This document shows, in pieces, positions 15,924 through 25,183 of a stretch of 64,000 nt of DNA. The notes under the pieces were generated by a model. The model had not been told where the DNA came from and made no database searches. It worked only from the letters and a program-made list of their open reading frames with translations. A program made the translations under genes and the position numbers. The stretch is from the NCBI GenBank assembly GCA_029008095.1, contig JAQXJB010000052.1, positions 1 through 64,000 on the forward strand. The letters are read 5' to 3'. Source of the stretch: Clostridiales bacterium (GTDB lineage Bacteria > Bacillota > Clostridia > Oscillospirales > Oscillospiraceae). Within the stretch, counting starts at the first letter, position 1, and each line of letters opens with the position of its first letter.

Positions 15924-18170
15924 TCATTTGAATTCCGCCGGGCGCTCATCTATTTTTCCAAATGCGTAGAGTATCGCTTTCGCAATTCTTTCGCAGGCTT
16001 TGCCATCGCCATAGGGATTGGCAGCCTCAGCCATTTTCTTATATGCCTGTTCGGAGTTGAGCAGCTCCATTGCCATATCATAGATCGGCTGTTCTTCAAC
16101 CCCGGCAAGCTTTACCGTACCCGCCGTGACGGCCTCGGGTCTTTCGGTCTCCCGGCGCAGAACGAGCACAGGCTTTCCCATAGCCGGCGCTTCTTCCTGC
16201 AGACCTCCGGAATCTGTCATCACCATGTAGCTTTTTGCTATAAGGTTATGCATCTCGACAGCATCCAGTGGCTCGATAAGCTTGATATTATTGACGCCAC
16301 CAAGCATTTCATAAGCCGTTTCACGAACAGTGGGACTAAGGTGTACAGGATAAACAAAAACCACATCGCCGCGTTCTTCAGCAATACGTCTGACAGCGCG
16401 GAATATATTGCGCATAGGGTCGCCGTAATTCTCTCTGCGGTGGCAAGTAAGGGCGATTATTCTCTTATCCTCTGGCAGCTCTCTTATCTCAGGAACTGCG
16501 GACTCAAAGTTTTCGCACACGGTATACTTCATAGCGTCTATGACAGTATTACCGGTGACGAATACGCCGGTCTTTATTCCCTCGGCGGCAAGATTGGCCT
16601 TGTTCCCCACAGTGGGGCAAAAATTGAGGTCTGCAATATCACCCACCAGCCGGCGGTTCATTTCCTCCGGATATGGCGAGAATTTATCAAATGTCCGCAG
16701 TCCGGCTTCCACGTGTCCGACGCTTATACCGGCGTAAAATGCAGCCAGCGACGCTGAAAATGTGGTGGTTGTGTCACCGTGGACAAGCACGATATCCGGT
16801 TTGGCTTCCTTGTAAACCTTATCCAGCCCCAAAAGAGACTTCGAGGTTATGGTAGAAAGGGTTTGAGAGGCTTCCATTATATTAAGGTCATAATCTGCCT
16901 TTAGCTTAAAAACATCCATTACAGAGTCCAGCATTTCGCGGTGCTGAGCCGTCACGCAGCAGATGCTTTCTATCTCCTCGTGCTTTCCAAGTTCTATTAC
17001 CAGCGGCGCCATCTTTATTGCTTCCGGCCTTGTGCCGAAAACGGACATGACTCTAATTTTCTTACCCGCGGCCTTCAGGGACGCATGTTCTTTGTCATAC
17101 ATGGCCATGCGGTGCATATTCTCGCGGTGGGTGGTCTTATAGATGAACACGCCAATTACAGCGGCCACAGCAAAGGACGCCAGAACAATAACCGCCTTCA
17201 TAATGCCGCCGGTAGTAAGGACAACAGCGGAAAGGCCAAGCACGGTACTTACGCAGTAAAGAATAGCAACCGCCTGCTTCTGGTTGAGACCCATATCAAT
17301 AAGCTTATGATGGATATGACCTCTATCCGGCTTCATAGGGTTCTGTCCCTTGAGAATACGGCGTGTGAAGGCCAGGGCGGTATCAAAAAGCGGCAGCGCC
17401 ATGACAAGGAACGGAACGACAAAGGAAACTATGGCGTAAGTTTTGAACATTCCGAGCACTGACATTGTTGAAAGCACATAGCCCAAAAGAAGCGCGCCCG
17501 TGTCACCGGCAAATATCTTGGCAGGGTTGTGGTTATAAGGGATGAAACCAATACATCCTCCAGCCAGGGCAGCCATAACTATGGCGACATTTCCCTCGGA
17601 TACCAGCAGGGATATCACCAGCATAGTGAAGGAGCAAATGCCGGAAACGCCTACCGCAAGGCCGTCAAGGCCATCAATCAGATTGACTGAATTGGTAACG
17701 GCCACGATCCATATTAATGTTATAGGAACCGCCAACCAGCCTAAAAGCAGATGCTGCGTTTCAGACAAAACATTTGGGTTAGACAGAACCGTTATCACAA
17801 CGCCATGATAAACAGCTACTCCGGCGGCTGCGAACTGCCCCAGCAGCTTTACCCACCATTTAAGGGAAACTATATCGTCTATTGCTCCAACAATAACGAT
17901 AATAACGCTTCCCAGGAGAATTCCCTGTATCTGCTTATTGACATCAGCAAACAGAAGCACGGCAAGGATAAATCCCAGAAATATCGCAAGGCCTCCAAGT
18001 CTGGGTATAGGATGGTCGTGCATGCGTCTGTTATCCCGGGGCACGTCCATCGCTCCAACTCTGGTGGCCAGTTTTTTTACCACAGGAGTTGCCGCAAAGC
18101 TCATGACCAGAGCCGCAAAGAGGGAGAGCAGCACCCGGACAATAATCTGTATGTCGATAGATGTTATCAT
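15924..18170 (-). CDS. WecA/TagO-type GlcNAc-1-phosphate transferase fused to UDP-GlcNAc 2-epimerase
   Basis: A 748-residue fusion. Residues 1-350 form a multi-pass membrane enzyme like TagO/WecA that transfers GlcNAc-1-P to undecaprenyl phosphate. Visible are DD in GAIDDIVSLKWW (98-99), NLIDGLDGLA (163-172), the AGDTGALLLG block and HIHHKL (285-290). After a short hydrophilic linker (about 350-371), residues 371-748 are a non-hydrolysing UDP-GlcNAc 2-epimerase (WecB/MnaA), with GTRPEAIK (379-386), VHGDTTTT, CHRRENYG and DSGGLQEEAP. The epimerase makes UDP-ManNAc, the second sugar in wall teichoic acid linkage units, so the fusion would couple two consecutive needs. The reading frame is continuous. 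Confidence 0.93.
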   Translation of the reverse strand: MITSIDIQIIVRVLLSLFAALVMSFAATPVVKKLATRVGAMDVPRDNRRMHDHPIPRLGGLAIFLGFILAVLLFADVNKQIQGILLGSVIIVIVGAIDDIVSLKWWVKLLGQFAAAGVAVYHGVVITVLSNPNVLSETQHLLLGWLAVPITLIWIVAVTNSVNLIDGLDGLAVGVSGICSFTMLVISLLVSEGNVAIVMAALAGGCIGFIPYNHNPAKIFAGDTGALLLGYVLSTMSVLGMFKTYAIVSFVVPFLVMALPLFDTALAFTRRILKGQNPMKPDRGHIHHKLIDMGLNQKQAVAILYCVSTVLGLSAVVLTTGGIMKAVIVLASFAVAAVIGVFIYKTTHRENMHRMAMYDKEHASLKAAGKKIRVMSVFGTRPEAIKMAPLVIELGKHEEIESICCVTAQHREMLDSVMDVFKLKADYDLNIMEASQTLSTITSKSLLGLDKVYKEAKPDIVLVHGDTTTTFSASLAAFYAGISVGHVEAGLRTFDKFSPYPEEMNRRLVGDIADLNFCPTVGNKANLAAEGIKTGVFVTGNTVIDAMKYTVCENFESAVPEIRELPEDKRIIALTCHRRENYGDPMRNIFRAVRRIAEERGDVVFVYPVHLSPTVRETAYEMLGGVNNIKLIEPLDAVEMHNLIAKSYMVMTDSGGLQEEAPAMGKPVLVLRRETERPEAVTAGTVKLAGVEEQPIYDMAMELLNSEQAYKKMAEAANPYGDGKACERIAKAILYAFGKIDERPAEFK

Positions 18171-18185
18171 TGCTGAAAGCTCCTC

Positions 18186-19184
18186 TTATCTCTCTACGAA
18201 ACCAACCTTCTTATACACCTTGCGCAGAGTCTTATACGCGGCCTTGGATGCCTTCTCCGCTCCCTCGCGATAAACGGAAACAAGGTAATCCTTATTCTTT
18301 ATCAGATCCTCGGCTTTTTCGCGTATGGGTCTGAGGAGCTCAACAACAGACTCGCCGACTGCGAGCTTGAAATCGCCGTAGCCCTTTCCTACAAACTCAT
18401 TCTCGATCTCTTCAAGAGTCTTACCGGTGGCCGTTGAGTAAATGGTCATCAGATTGGAAACACCCTTCTTGTTTACGGGATCATATTTGACAACGGTCTC
18501 AGAATCTGTAACAGCACGCTTAAATGCGCGGATGATATCCTCCGGCTTATCCATGATATAGATGCAGCCGCCGGGATCCTTATCGGACTTGGACATCTTA
18601 TTCTCGGGAGTAGTAAGGCTCATAATGCGGGCGCCCATCTTGGGGATATAGGGCTCGGGCATTTTGAACACGTCTCCATAAATAGTATTGAAGCGATGGG
18701 CAATATCACGAGTAAGCTCAACGTGCTGCTTCTGGTCCTCGCCTACCGGGACGAGGTCGGTCTGGTAGAGCAGGATATCCGCAGCCATAAGGGCGGGATA
18801 TGTAAACAGACCCGCGTTGATATTGTCAGCATTCTTGGCGGATTTATCTTTGAACTGAGTCATGCGTGAAAGCTCGCCGAACATCGTGTAGCAGTTGAGC
18901 ACCCAGGAGAGCTGAGCGTGCTCGGGAACATGGCTCTGGATAAAAATTGTATTATCGGTCGGATCAAGGCCGCAGGCGATATACTGGGCAAGCTGAGAAA
19001 CGGCTCTTCGTCTGAGGCTGGCAGGGTCCTGGCGCACGGTGATGGCGTGCATATCGACGATGCAGAAATAGGTATTGTAGCTGTCAGAGAGCTCTACCCA
19101 GTTTTTTATCGCACCCATATAGGATCCCAGGGTAAGGTCACCGCTGGGCTGTATTCCGCTGAAAATTGTCTTTTTCTCGTCCAT
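18186..19184 (-). CDS. trpS: Tryptophan--tRNA ligase
   Basis: Class Ib aminoacyl-tRNA synthetase of 332 residues that charges tRNA-Trp. The HIGH-like motif is in PSGDLTLGSYMGA (13-25), followed by FIQSHVPEHAQLSW, GEDQKQHVELTRDIA and the KMSKS loop in ENKMSKSDKDPGG. Length is normal for the bacterial enzyme. It begins 27 bases downstream of the aminotransferase stop, so both genes are likely on one transcript. No T-box fits in that small gap, so it is probably not regulated by a tryptophan T-box of its own. The start ATG follows GAAAGGAAT. Confidence 0.97.
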   Translation of the reverse strand: MDEKKTIFSGIQPSGDLTLGSYMGAIKNWVELSDSYNTYFCIVDMHAITVRQDPASLRRRAVSQLAQYIACGLDPTDNTIFIQSHVPEHAQLSWVLNCYTMFGELSRMTQFKDKSAKNADNINAGLFTYPALMAADILLYQTDLVPVGEDQKQHVELTRDIAHRFNTIYGDVFKMPEPYIPKMGARIMSLTTPENKMSKSDKDPGGCIYIMDKPEDIIRAFKRAVTDSETVVKYDPVNKKGVSNLMTIYSTATGKTLEEIENEFVGKGYGDFKLAVGESVVELLRPIREKAEDLIKNKDYLVSVYREGAEKASKAAYKTLRKVYKKVGFVER

Positions 19185-19211
19185 TTCTATTATTCCTTTC
19201 AGATTGGAAAT

Positions 19212-20402
19212 TTATTTAAGACCATACTCCTCCGCCAGCTTTGCAAACGCTGGCATGGAGCGTTTTATCATATCGCCGGACACGCAGTAAGCAAGACGGA
19301 CATAACCGGGCCACGCAAAGGAAGAACCGGGTACCATCAGAATGTTATATTTCTTACCTTTATTGACGAATTCTTTTTCGTTTTGTTCCGGAGATTTTAC
19401 CCACAGATAGAAGGCGCCCTCGGGCTTGGCGCACTCGAAGCCAAGCTCCCTCAGTCCCTCGTAAAGAGCCTTGCGGTTGGCGTCATATCCGGCAAGGTCC
19501 ACCTTCGCATCCACGCACCTCGCAACAACAAGCTGCATGAGAGAAGGCGCGTTTACGAAGCCGATAACGCGGTTCGCGATGGACGCTGCGGTGATGATAA
19601 GCTCAGACTCATCGATCTCATCGGGAATGACAAGATATCCAATACGCTCGCCGGGCAGTGACAGGGACTTGGACCAGGAATAGTCAACTATCGTATTGCG
19701 GTAGAACTTGGTGAGAAAGGGTACTTCAACACCGTCATAAGCAAGCTCACGGTAAGGCTCATCGGATATAAGATAGATAGAGATACCGTACTCCTGCTGC
19801 TTTGCCTCAAGAGCGGCAGCGAGCTTCTTAATTGTTTCCTCAGAATAAACTACACCAGTGGGATTATTGGGGTTATTGATGATGACCGCCTTGGTCTTGG
19901 AGGTAACTGCGGCGGCAAGCTTCTCAGCATCGGGCTGGAAGGTCTCGGGGTCGGCGGGTACAGCCTTCAATACACCGCCGTAATTGCCAACGTAGTTGCC
20001 GTACTCAACGAAATAAGGCGAAAAAGTGAGCACCTCATCTCCAGGATTGAGCAGAGTCTTGAGGATGACGTTCAGACCGCCTGCAGCGCCTACTGTCATC
20101 AGTATATTCTTTGCGGCAAAAGCTGTGCCAAAGCGTCTGTTTACGGACTCGGCAACGGCGGTGCGGACATCCTCGAAGCCGGAGTTTGACATATATCCAT
20201 GCACCACGGTGCTGTCCATAGTGTCAACTATTTCCTTTATGGCTTTATTTACCTCGACGGGTGCCGGAAAATTGGGGTTTCCAAGGCTGAAATCATATAC
20301 GTGTTCTCGGCCATAGAGAGCGGCAAGTCGGTTTCCCTCCTCAAACATGGCGCGAATGGCGGAATTGCCGCCTGCAAGCTTTATCATTTTTTCGGAAATC
20401 AT
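19212..20402 (-). CDS. PLP-dependent aminotransferase (aspartate aminotransferase family)
   Basis: A 396-residue class I/II aminotransferase. It has the FSLGNPNFPAP substrate segment, NNPNNPTGVVYS (about 195-206), the DEPYREL cofactor motif, and the PLP lysine in DYSWSKSLSLPGERIGY. The exact substrate is not fixed by sequence; related clostridial enzymes act on aspartate, alanine or aromatic amino acids. It is followed by trpS in the same direction. GGAAGGAGATA lies directly before the ATG. Aspartate activity would supply the argininosuccinate step of the arginine pathway, but this link is speculative. Confidence 0.88.
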   Translation of the reverse strand: MISEKMIKLAGGNSAIRAMFEEGNRLAALYGREHVYDFSLGNPNFPAPVEVNKAIKEIVDTMDSTVVHGYMSNSGFEDVRTAVAESVNRRFGTAFAAKNILMTVGAAGGLNVILKTLLNPGDEVLTFSPYFVEYGNYVGNYGGVLKAVPADPETFQPDAEKLAAAVTSKTKAVIINNPNNPTGVVYSEETIKKLAAALEAKQQEYGISIYLISDEPYRELAYDGVEVPFLTKFYRNTIVDYSWSKSLSLPGERIGYLVIPDEIDESELIITAASIANRVIGFVNAPSLMQLVVARCVDAKVDLAGYDANRKALYEGLRELGFECAKPEGAFYLWVKSPEQNEKEFVNKGKKYNILMVPGSSFAWPGYVRLAYCVSGDMIKRSMPAFAKLAEEYGLK

Positions 20403-20569
20403 AGTGTATCTCCTTCCGTTGTATGCTATAAAGTGCAGTACAAGTAATCATACTTATACTATTATATTAGAATACCACTAAATGCATTATTTTACAACTG
20501 CAAAATGCGTAAATATGCCATTTTAGATTTATCGTTTCAATAAGCTACGCCACTTTGAGCCAATTCCCC

Positions 20570-20598
20570 TTGACAATCTTTGGGCATAAACGTAAAAT
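20570..20598 (+). promoter_or_regulatory. Promoter for gltX
   Basis: TTGACA at 20570-20575, a 17-base spacer and TAAAAT at 20593-20598 give a near-consensus promoter 55 bases before the gltX start. No leader structure fits in the remaining space. Confidence 0.65.
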
Positions 20599-20653
20599 AT
20601 AGGATGAAATTCTATCTACATAAGATAATTCTCTTGAAAGGGACACATAATAT

Positions 20654-22147
20654 ATGAACTACAAGAATTTTGATTTTGAAGCTATGGAAGCCCGCATTCC
20701 CAAGGGCGAGGTCCGTACCCGTTTTGCTCCCAGCCCTACAGGCTATATGCACGTGGGCAATCTGCGTACTGCTCTTTATACATGGCTTATTGCCCGCAAT
20801 GCCGGGGGTTCTTTTATTCTCCGCATCGAAGACACCGATCAGGGCCGTTTTGTTGAAGGTGCGACCGAGGTCATATACCGCACGCTTACCGAGTGCGGTC
20901 TCACATGGGACGAGGGTCCCGACGTAGGCGGCCCTGTGGCTCCTTACGTTCAGTCCGAGCGCAAGGACACTTATCTCCCTTACGCCGAATTGCTGATTGA
21001 AAAAGGCCACGCCTATTACTGCTTCTGCGAAAAGACTGAATCCGAGGAGGACAGCGGTGATTTCAATCGAGCCGCCGATCCTTGCCGTAATTTGAGCTTG
21101 GATGAAGCCAAGGCTCGTGTTGCTGCCGGTGAGCCCTATGTCATTCGCCAGAAAATTCCCTCCGAGGGCAGCACGACTTTCCACGATGCAATATATGGCG
21201 ATATCACTGTGGAAAACAGCACTTTGGATGATCAGGTTCTCATTAAGCGCGATGGAATGCCCACCTACAACTTTGCAAACGTCATCGATGACCATCTGAT
21301 GGGCATCACCCATGTTGTACGAGGAAGCGAGTATCTTTCTTCTGCGCCTAAATACAATCTGCTGTATGAATCCTTCGGCTGGGCGATTCCCACCTATGTC
21401 CATTGTTCTCCCGTTATGCGTGACCAGCACAACAAAATGTCCAAGCGTCACGGCGACCCATCCTATGAAGATTTGAAAGCGCTTGGCTATATCACTCCCG
21501 CTATCCTTAACTATGTTACGCTGCTCGGCTGGAGTCCCCGTGGCGAGCAGGCGGAGCGCGAGATATTTTCCTTGCAGGAGCTGGCCGAGATATTTGACAT
21601 CACAGGTATTTCCAAGTCTCCCGCGATCTTTGATATCGTCAAGCTCAACTATTTCAACAGCGAATATATCCGCGCGATGACTCCCGAGGAATTCCACGCA
21701 GCAGCACTCCCTTATATTACTTCCGCGGGCCCAGAAGGGATGGATACCACGCTTATCGCTTCCCTGCTCCAGCAGCGCTGCGAAAAGCTGACCGACATCC
21801 CCGCGCAGCTTGATTTCTTAAAGGAGCTGCCCGAGTATTCCATTGAGCTTTACACCAACAAGAAGTCCAAGACGGACGCGGCCATATCCCTCGAGATGCT
21901 CAACGCCACCCTTCCCATCCTTGAGGGCATTAACGACTGGACTATTGACAACATCCATGACGCTCTCATCAATTACGCCACCGCAAACGAGTTCAAGAAC
22001 GCAAAGGTTCTCTGGCCTGTCCGCATTGCTATGGCCGGCAAGACTATCACTCCCGGCGGCGCGTTTGAGATAGCATATCTTCTCGGCAAGGAGGAGGCCC
22101 TGCGCAGAATACGCAAGGGCATCGAGCTTCTCTCTGCCGCCAACTGA
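20654..22147 (+). CDS. gltX: Glutamate--tRNA ligase
   Basis: Class I synthetase that charges tRNA-Glu and possibly tRNA-Gln for later amidation. The 497-residue protein has the Rossmann start FAPSPTGYMHVGNLRTAL (HVGN at 33-36), LRIEDTDQGR, and the KMSKRHG loop at 261-267. The anticodon-binding C-terminal domain is present (KVLWPVRIAMAGKTITPGGA, about 454-473). Length agrees with clostridial GltX proteins. The start follows GAAAGGGACAC. It is separated from the next gene by a short gap of 47 bases. Confidence 0.97.
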   Translation: MNYKNFDFEAMEARIPKGEVRTRFAPSPTGYMHVGNLRTALYTWLIARNAGGSFILRIEDTDQGRFVEGATEVIYRTLTECGLTWDEGPDVGGPVAPYVQSERKDTYLPYAELLIEKGHAYYCFCEKTESEEDSGDFNRAADPCRNLSLDEAKARVAAGEPYVIRQKIPSEGSTTFHDAIYGDITVENSTLDDQVLIKRDGMPTYNFANVIDDHLMGITHVVRGSEYLSSAPKYNLLYESFGWAIPTYVHCSPVMRDQHNKMSKRHGDPSYEDLKALGYITPAILNYVTLLGWSPRGEQAEREIFSLQELAEIFDITGISKSPAIFDIVKLNYFNSEYIRAMTPEEFHAAALPYITSAGPEGMDTTLIASLLQQRCEKLTDIPAQLDFLKELPEYSIELYTNKKSKTDAAISLEMLNATLPILEGINDWTIDNIHDALINYATANEFKNAKVLWPVRIAMAGKTITPGGAFEIAYLLGKEEALRRIRKGIELLSAAN

Positions 22148-22194
22148 AAATCGTACAAACCCACCCTTAGCAGCGAGCAGAACAGGAGGTAAAT

Positions 22195-22914
22195 ATGAAA
22201 AAAATCACTGCTTTCATTTTATCGGTACTTTTTCTCATATCTTTGTCCGCCTGCAATTTTCTCTTCAGAGAGGAACCTCTTCCAGACGAAAACACCCAGC
22301 CGCCAAGCACCGCACCCACGGATACAATCTCTCCGTCTGTGGAGCCCAGCGGTGAACCGGATTCCAATCCCTCGGCAAGCCCGGATATTAACACTCCCTC
22401 CCCATCTGATTCACCTGCGCCCAGCGTACCGCCCGAGGAAACAAAGGAGCTTACCGTCTACGTAAACGGCTCCTCCGTCACTGTCACCGCTGTTCCTTAC
22501 ACCGGGAAGCTGCGTGATAAGGAGCTCTCGTTTAAGATGTATTATGACGCTGAGACTTATGACGCAGTCTTCAAGAACAACGCCTATTTGTTCAGGCCTA
22601 TTTCCGAGAACGTTGACCCGGTGACTTATATGGAGGTAAGCTTCATAAACGGCACTGACGCGGAGGTGTTGCTTCCCTCCTTTGCCGACAGCTATATCGA
22701 TTTCACCGATATAGAATTTTCCTCCTATACACTGATCGGCGAGGAGCATCTCAATGCGGAGTCCATTATTGCATACAATGGCGAGCAGTATCTTAACGCA
22801 TATCTCATCGATGTTCCCGGCGGTGTGGTGACTATCGTTATCAGCAGCACGTCTCAGTATTCCGAATTCTTTGCTTGGTTCAACGCCATGCTGGGCACCT
22901 TTACCATTGAGTAA
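22195..22914 (+). CDS. Predicted lipoprotein of unknown function
   Basis: A 239-residue lipoprotein. The signal peptide ends in a lipobox LSAC with Cys20. A Pro/Ser/Glu-rich linker of about 60 residues (roughly 24-85) follows, then a single beta-rich outer domain ELTVYVNGSSVTVTAVPYTG and a long tail. No enzyme motif is seen. The ribosome site AGGAGG lies at the right distance before the ATG. It ends just before a terminator that also holds the ribosome site of ypeB. The spacing to gltX (47 bases) suggests the two share a transcript, with function unrelated. Confidence 0.75.
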   Translation: MKKITAFILSVLFLISLSACNFLFREEPLPDENTQPPSTAPTDTISPSVEPSGEPDSNPSASPDINTPSPSDSPAPSVPPEETKELTVYVNGSSVTVTAVPYTGKLRDKELSFKMYYDAETYDAVFKNNAYLFRPISENVDPVTYMEVSFINGTDAEVLLPSFADSYIDFTDIEFSSYTLIGEEHLNAESIIAYNGEQYLNAYLIDVPGGVVTIVISSTSQYSEFFAWFNAMLGTFTIE

Positions 22915-22935
22915 AAATTTGCCGCTAATCAAAAG

Positions 22936-22973
22936 CCCTCTTGCAGCACAAAATTACTGCAAGGGGGTTTTTT
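22936..22973 (+). terminator. Terminator hairpin that contains the ypeB ribosome-binding site
   Basis: CCCTCTTGCAG at 22936-22946 pairs with CTGCAAGGGGG at 22957-22967, with a single mismatch, and TTTTTT follows at 22968-22973. The right arm AAGGGGG is also the only ribosome-binding-like sequence in front of the ypeB ATG at 22975, two bases past the T-run. So a transcript that reads through would have its Shine-Dalgarno folded in the stem. Confidence 0.75.
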
Positions 22974-22974
22974 C

Positions 22975-24327
22975 ATGCATTATCTAAAAATAAGAAAGAA
23001 AAGTTTTATTCTCCTGATCTCATATCTCTGCGCAGGCTTGGTAGTTCTGGGAGGAATGGTATACAGAAGCGAGCAGCGCTCCGAGGAGTACCGGCGCACA
23101 ATAAACGCCGGTTATACCCGAGCCTTTGCCGAGCTTTCCGCAGATGTGGCCGAGCTGGATATGTCTCTTCAGAAAGCGCTGTATTCCACTTCACCCGCGC
23201 TGCTCAGCGCCTTATTTTCCAATATTTATGGCAAAGCCAACGCCGCTCAGACCTCTATGGCAGAGCTGCCCTTTTCCGACTACACTCTTGAAAATGCTAC
23301 CGCATTTATAACGCGTACCGGTGATTATGCCTATGCCCTTTCCCGCAAGGTATCCGGCGGAAAAGAGCTGAGCGATGAAGAGTATTCAGCGCTTAAAAGT
23401 CTATCTGATACTGCAACCGTTCTGTCACAGAACCTTATTGAGATGCAGGCGGAGCTTGAAAACGGAACGATGAATATAAGCAATATCGGTCGTTCTGACG
23501 TTGGAACCAACGATGCCCAGACGCTGCTGGGCGACCGGTTTCAGATGGTGGAAAATGAATTTCCGGAAATTCCCACTCTGGTGTACGACGGACCGTTTTC
23601 CCAGCACATCAACACCGTCTCCCAAAAGCTGTTGAATGGCATGGAGAACATAACTCAGGCTCAGGCTCTTAAAGCGGCAGCCAAATTTATGGACGTTGCC
23701 GAAAGCGAGCTTTCCGTTTTTTATGAATCCAATGGAGCAATACCGCTTTATTGCTTTTCCTCTGCCGATGGCAGCTCAAGCATAAGCGTAACGAAACAGG
23801 GCGGTAAAATCTTTAACATGAGCAAATACCGTTCGAGTGCAAATCCGATTCTTGACAGCAGTACCGCGGCTAACATTGCGAAAGAATTTTTGGCAGCGCA
23901 TGGCTATACTGATTTGAAAGAAAGCTATTGGACTCGGTACGATAATATTCTTCTTGTAAACTTCGCCGCAACGGATGGAGATTATATATGCTATCCCGAC
24001 CTGGTAAAAGCCGAAATCTCCCTTGATACCGGTGATGTGGTCGGCTTTGAGTCAGCGGGATATATCGCTAACCACAGTCCGCGCACCATGCCGCAGCATG
24101 TAATCGCGTCGGCCGAGGCACTTAAAATGGTATCACCCTCCCTCAAGGTCCTGGCTCAGAACCTTTGCGTTATTCCCAGCAGTGGTAAAAATGAAGTATT
24201 CTGTTACGAGTTCAAATGTGAGAATGAGCGTGGCAACCATTATCTTGTTTATATAAACGCAGAAAGCGGCGAACAGGAAAAAATAATCTGCCTTATCGAA
24301 AGTGAAAACGGCACTCTGACAATGTAA
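22975..24327 (+). CDS. ypeB: Germination protein YpeB
   Basis: A 450-residue spore inner-membrane protein. In Bacillus it holds and protects the spore cortex-lytic enzyme SleB. A membrane anchor is at about residues 10-30, followed by a long helical domain with LQKALYSTSPALLSALFSNI and MNISNIGRSDVG, and then C-terminal PepSY-type repeats around VLAQNLCVIPSSG. The overall plan and length fit YpeB. In Bacillus ypeB follows sleB, but here the upstream gene is an unrelated lipoprotein, and no sleB is present nearby. The gene is evidence that the organism makes spores. Its start sits against a terminator, so it may need its own promoter. Confidence 0.88.
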   Translation: MHYLKIRKKSFILLISYLCAGLVVLGGMVYRSEQRSEEYRRTINAGYTRAFAELSADVAELDMSLQKALYSTSPALLSALFSNIYGKANAAQTSMAELPFSDYTLENATAFITRTGDYAYALSRKVSGGKELSDEEYSALKSLSDTATVLSQNLIEMQAELENGTMNISNIGRSDVGTNDAQTLLGDRFQMVENEFPEIPTLVYDGPFSQHINTVSQKLLNGMENITQAQALKAAAKFMDVAESELSVFYESNGAIPLYCFSSADGSSSISVTKQGGKIFNMSKYRSSANPILDSSTAANIAKEFLAAHGYTDLKESYWTRYDNILLVNFAATDGDYICYPDLVKAEISLDTGDVVGFESAGYIANHSPRTMPQHVIASAEALKMVSPSLKVLAQNLCVIPSSGKNEVFCYEFKCENERGNHYLVYINAESGEQEKIICLIESENGTLTM

Positions 24328-24342
24328 CGTATATACAAACAA

Positions 24343-24370
24343 AAAGAGTCGGTCTTTTGACCGACTCTTT
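24343..24370. terminator. Bidirectional terminator between ypeB and the convergent membrane-protein gene
   Basis: AAAGAGTCGGTC at 24343-24354 pairs perfectly with GACCGACTCTTT at 24359-24370. The A/T ends let it work for ypeB on the plus strand and the gene at 24390 on the minus strand. Confidence 0.7.
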
Positions 24371-24389
24371 CATTTATCAAGATTATGTA

Positions 24390-24923
24390 TTAGTCGTCGT
24401 ACTCGTACTTCTTGGCATAAGAAGCTCTGATAGCCTTGCCTATGAAGAAAGCGACAACGGTAAGTACCAGAACAGCAAGAATAAAGATGATATGCATGAT
24501 CCAATTGTTGGAGAGGTGCATACCAAAGAGAGACATAGCGGGCAGAAGATGAGCAGTACCATAACCCCAGAAGAAGTTAAAAGCGCCCTCGGTGGGAATA
24601 ACAAGACCGAGCAGAGGAAGAAGATTGATGACAACCATAGCAACAACGCCGCCCCAGTTTCTGTTATAGCCCAGCCACATTGCGAAGCCAATCATAGCGA
24701 CAATAATGAGAATGGAACATACAACATAGTTCCAGCCAACATTCTTGCCGACGAGTGCCAGAGTGCTGACCTTCTCAACGGTAAGACCATTGCCGTACTT
24801 ATCGGCTGCGCCGCCAGCCAAAACAAATCTAAAGCCGGACAGGACACTCATTTCAAACATAACAACTACATAAACGAGGAAAGTATAAATGCCACTTTTT
24901 ATCTTGCTATCCGCAAATTTCAT
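24390..24923 (-). CDS. Unknown integral membrane protein
   Basis: A 177-residue protein with four or five likely membrane helices, around residues 11-31, 64-85, 89-108 and 142-163. A loop of Gly/Trp-rich sequence (FFWGYGTAHLLPAMSLFGMH) lies between the last two helices. No transporter or enzyme motif is visible. Its stop is close to the bidirectional terminator shared with ypeB. The start ATG follows AAGGAGTG. It stands alone on its strand in this stretch. I do not recognise the family. Confidence 0.65.
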   Translation of the reverse strand: MKFADSKIKSGIYTFLVYVVVMFEMSVLSGFRFVLAGGAADKYGNGLTVEKVSTLALVGKNVGWNYVVCSILIIVAMIGFAMWLGYNRNWGGVVAMVVINLLPLLGLVIPTEGAFNFFWGYGTAHLLPAMSLFGMHLSNNWIMHIIFILAVLVLTVVAFFIGKAIRASYAKKYEYDD

Positions 24924-25183
24924 TTGAGCTGCACACTCCTTGTGTTTTTTATGTTTGCATTATAGCATACACTTTTTTGCTTTGCAAGTATAATATATAA
25001 AATTTTCTCAAAAACATGTTAATTTGCCATGCGCTTTATATCATTTTGCCCAAAAGCTCTTTTGCAACTGTATATTCTGTTATCATTTGAATTTTATTAT
25101 TGGCATTGCAAATATATTCCTGCGATGTTATAATTCCCTTGTTCAAATATACATTCAGGATAAAATGAAGGGATATGAACCAT

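Noticed and set aside
19185-19211. Tryptophan T-box before trpS
   Set aside because: There are only 27 bases between the aminotransferase gene and trpS, and no T-box sequence is present.
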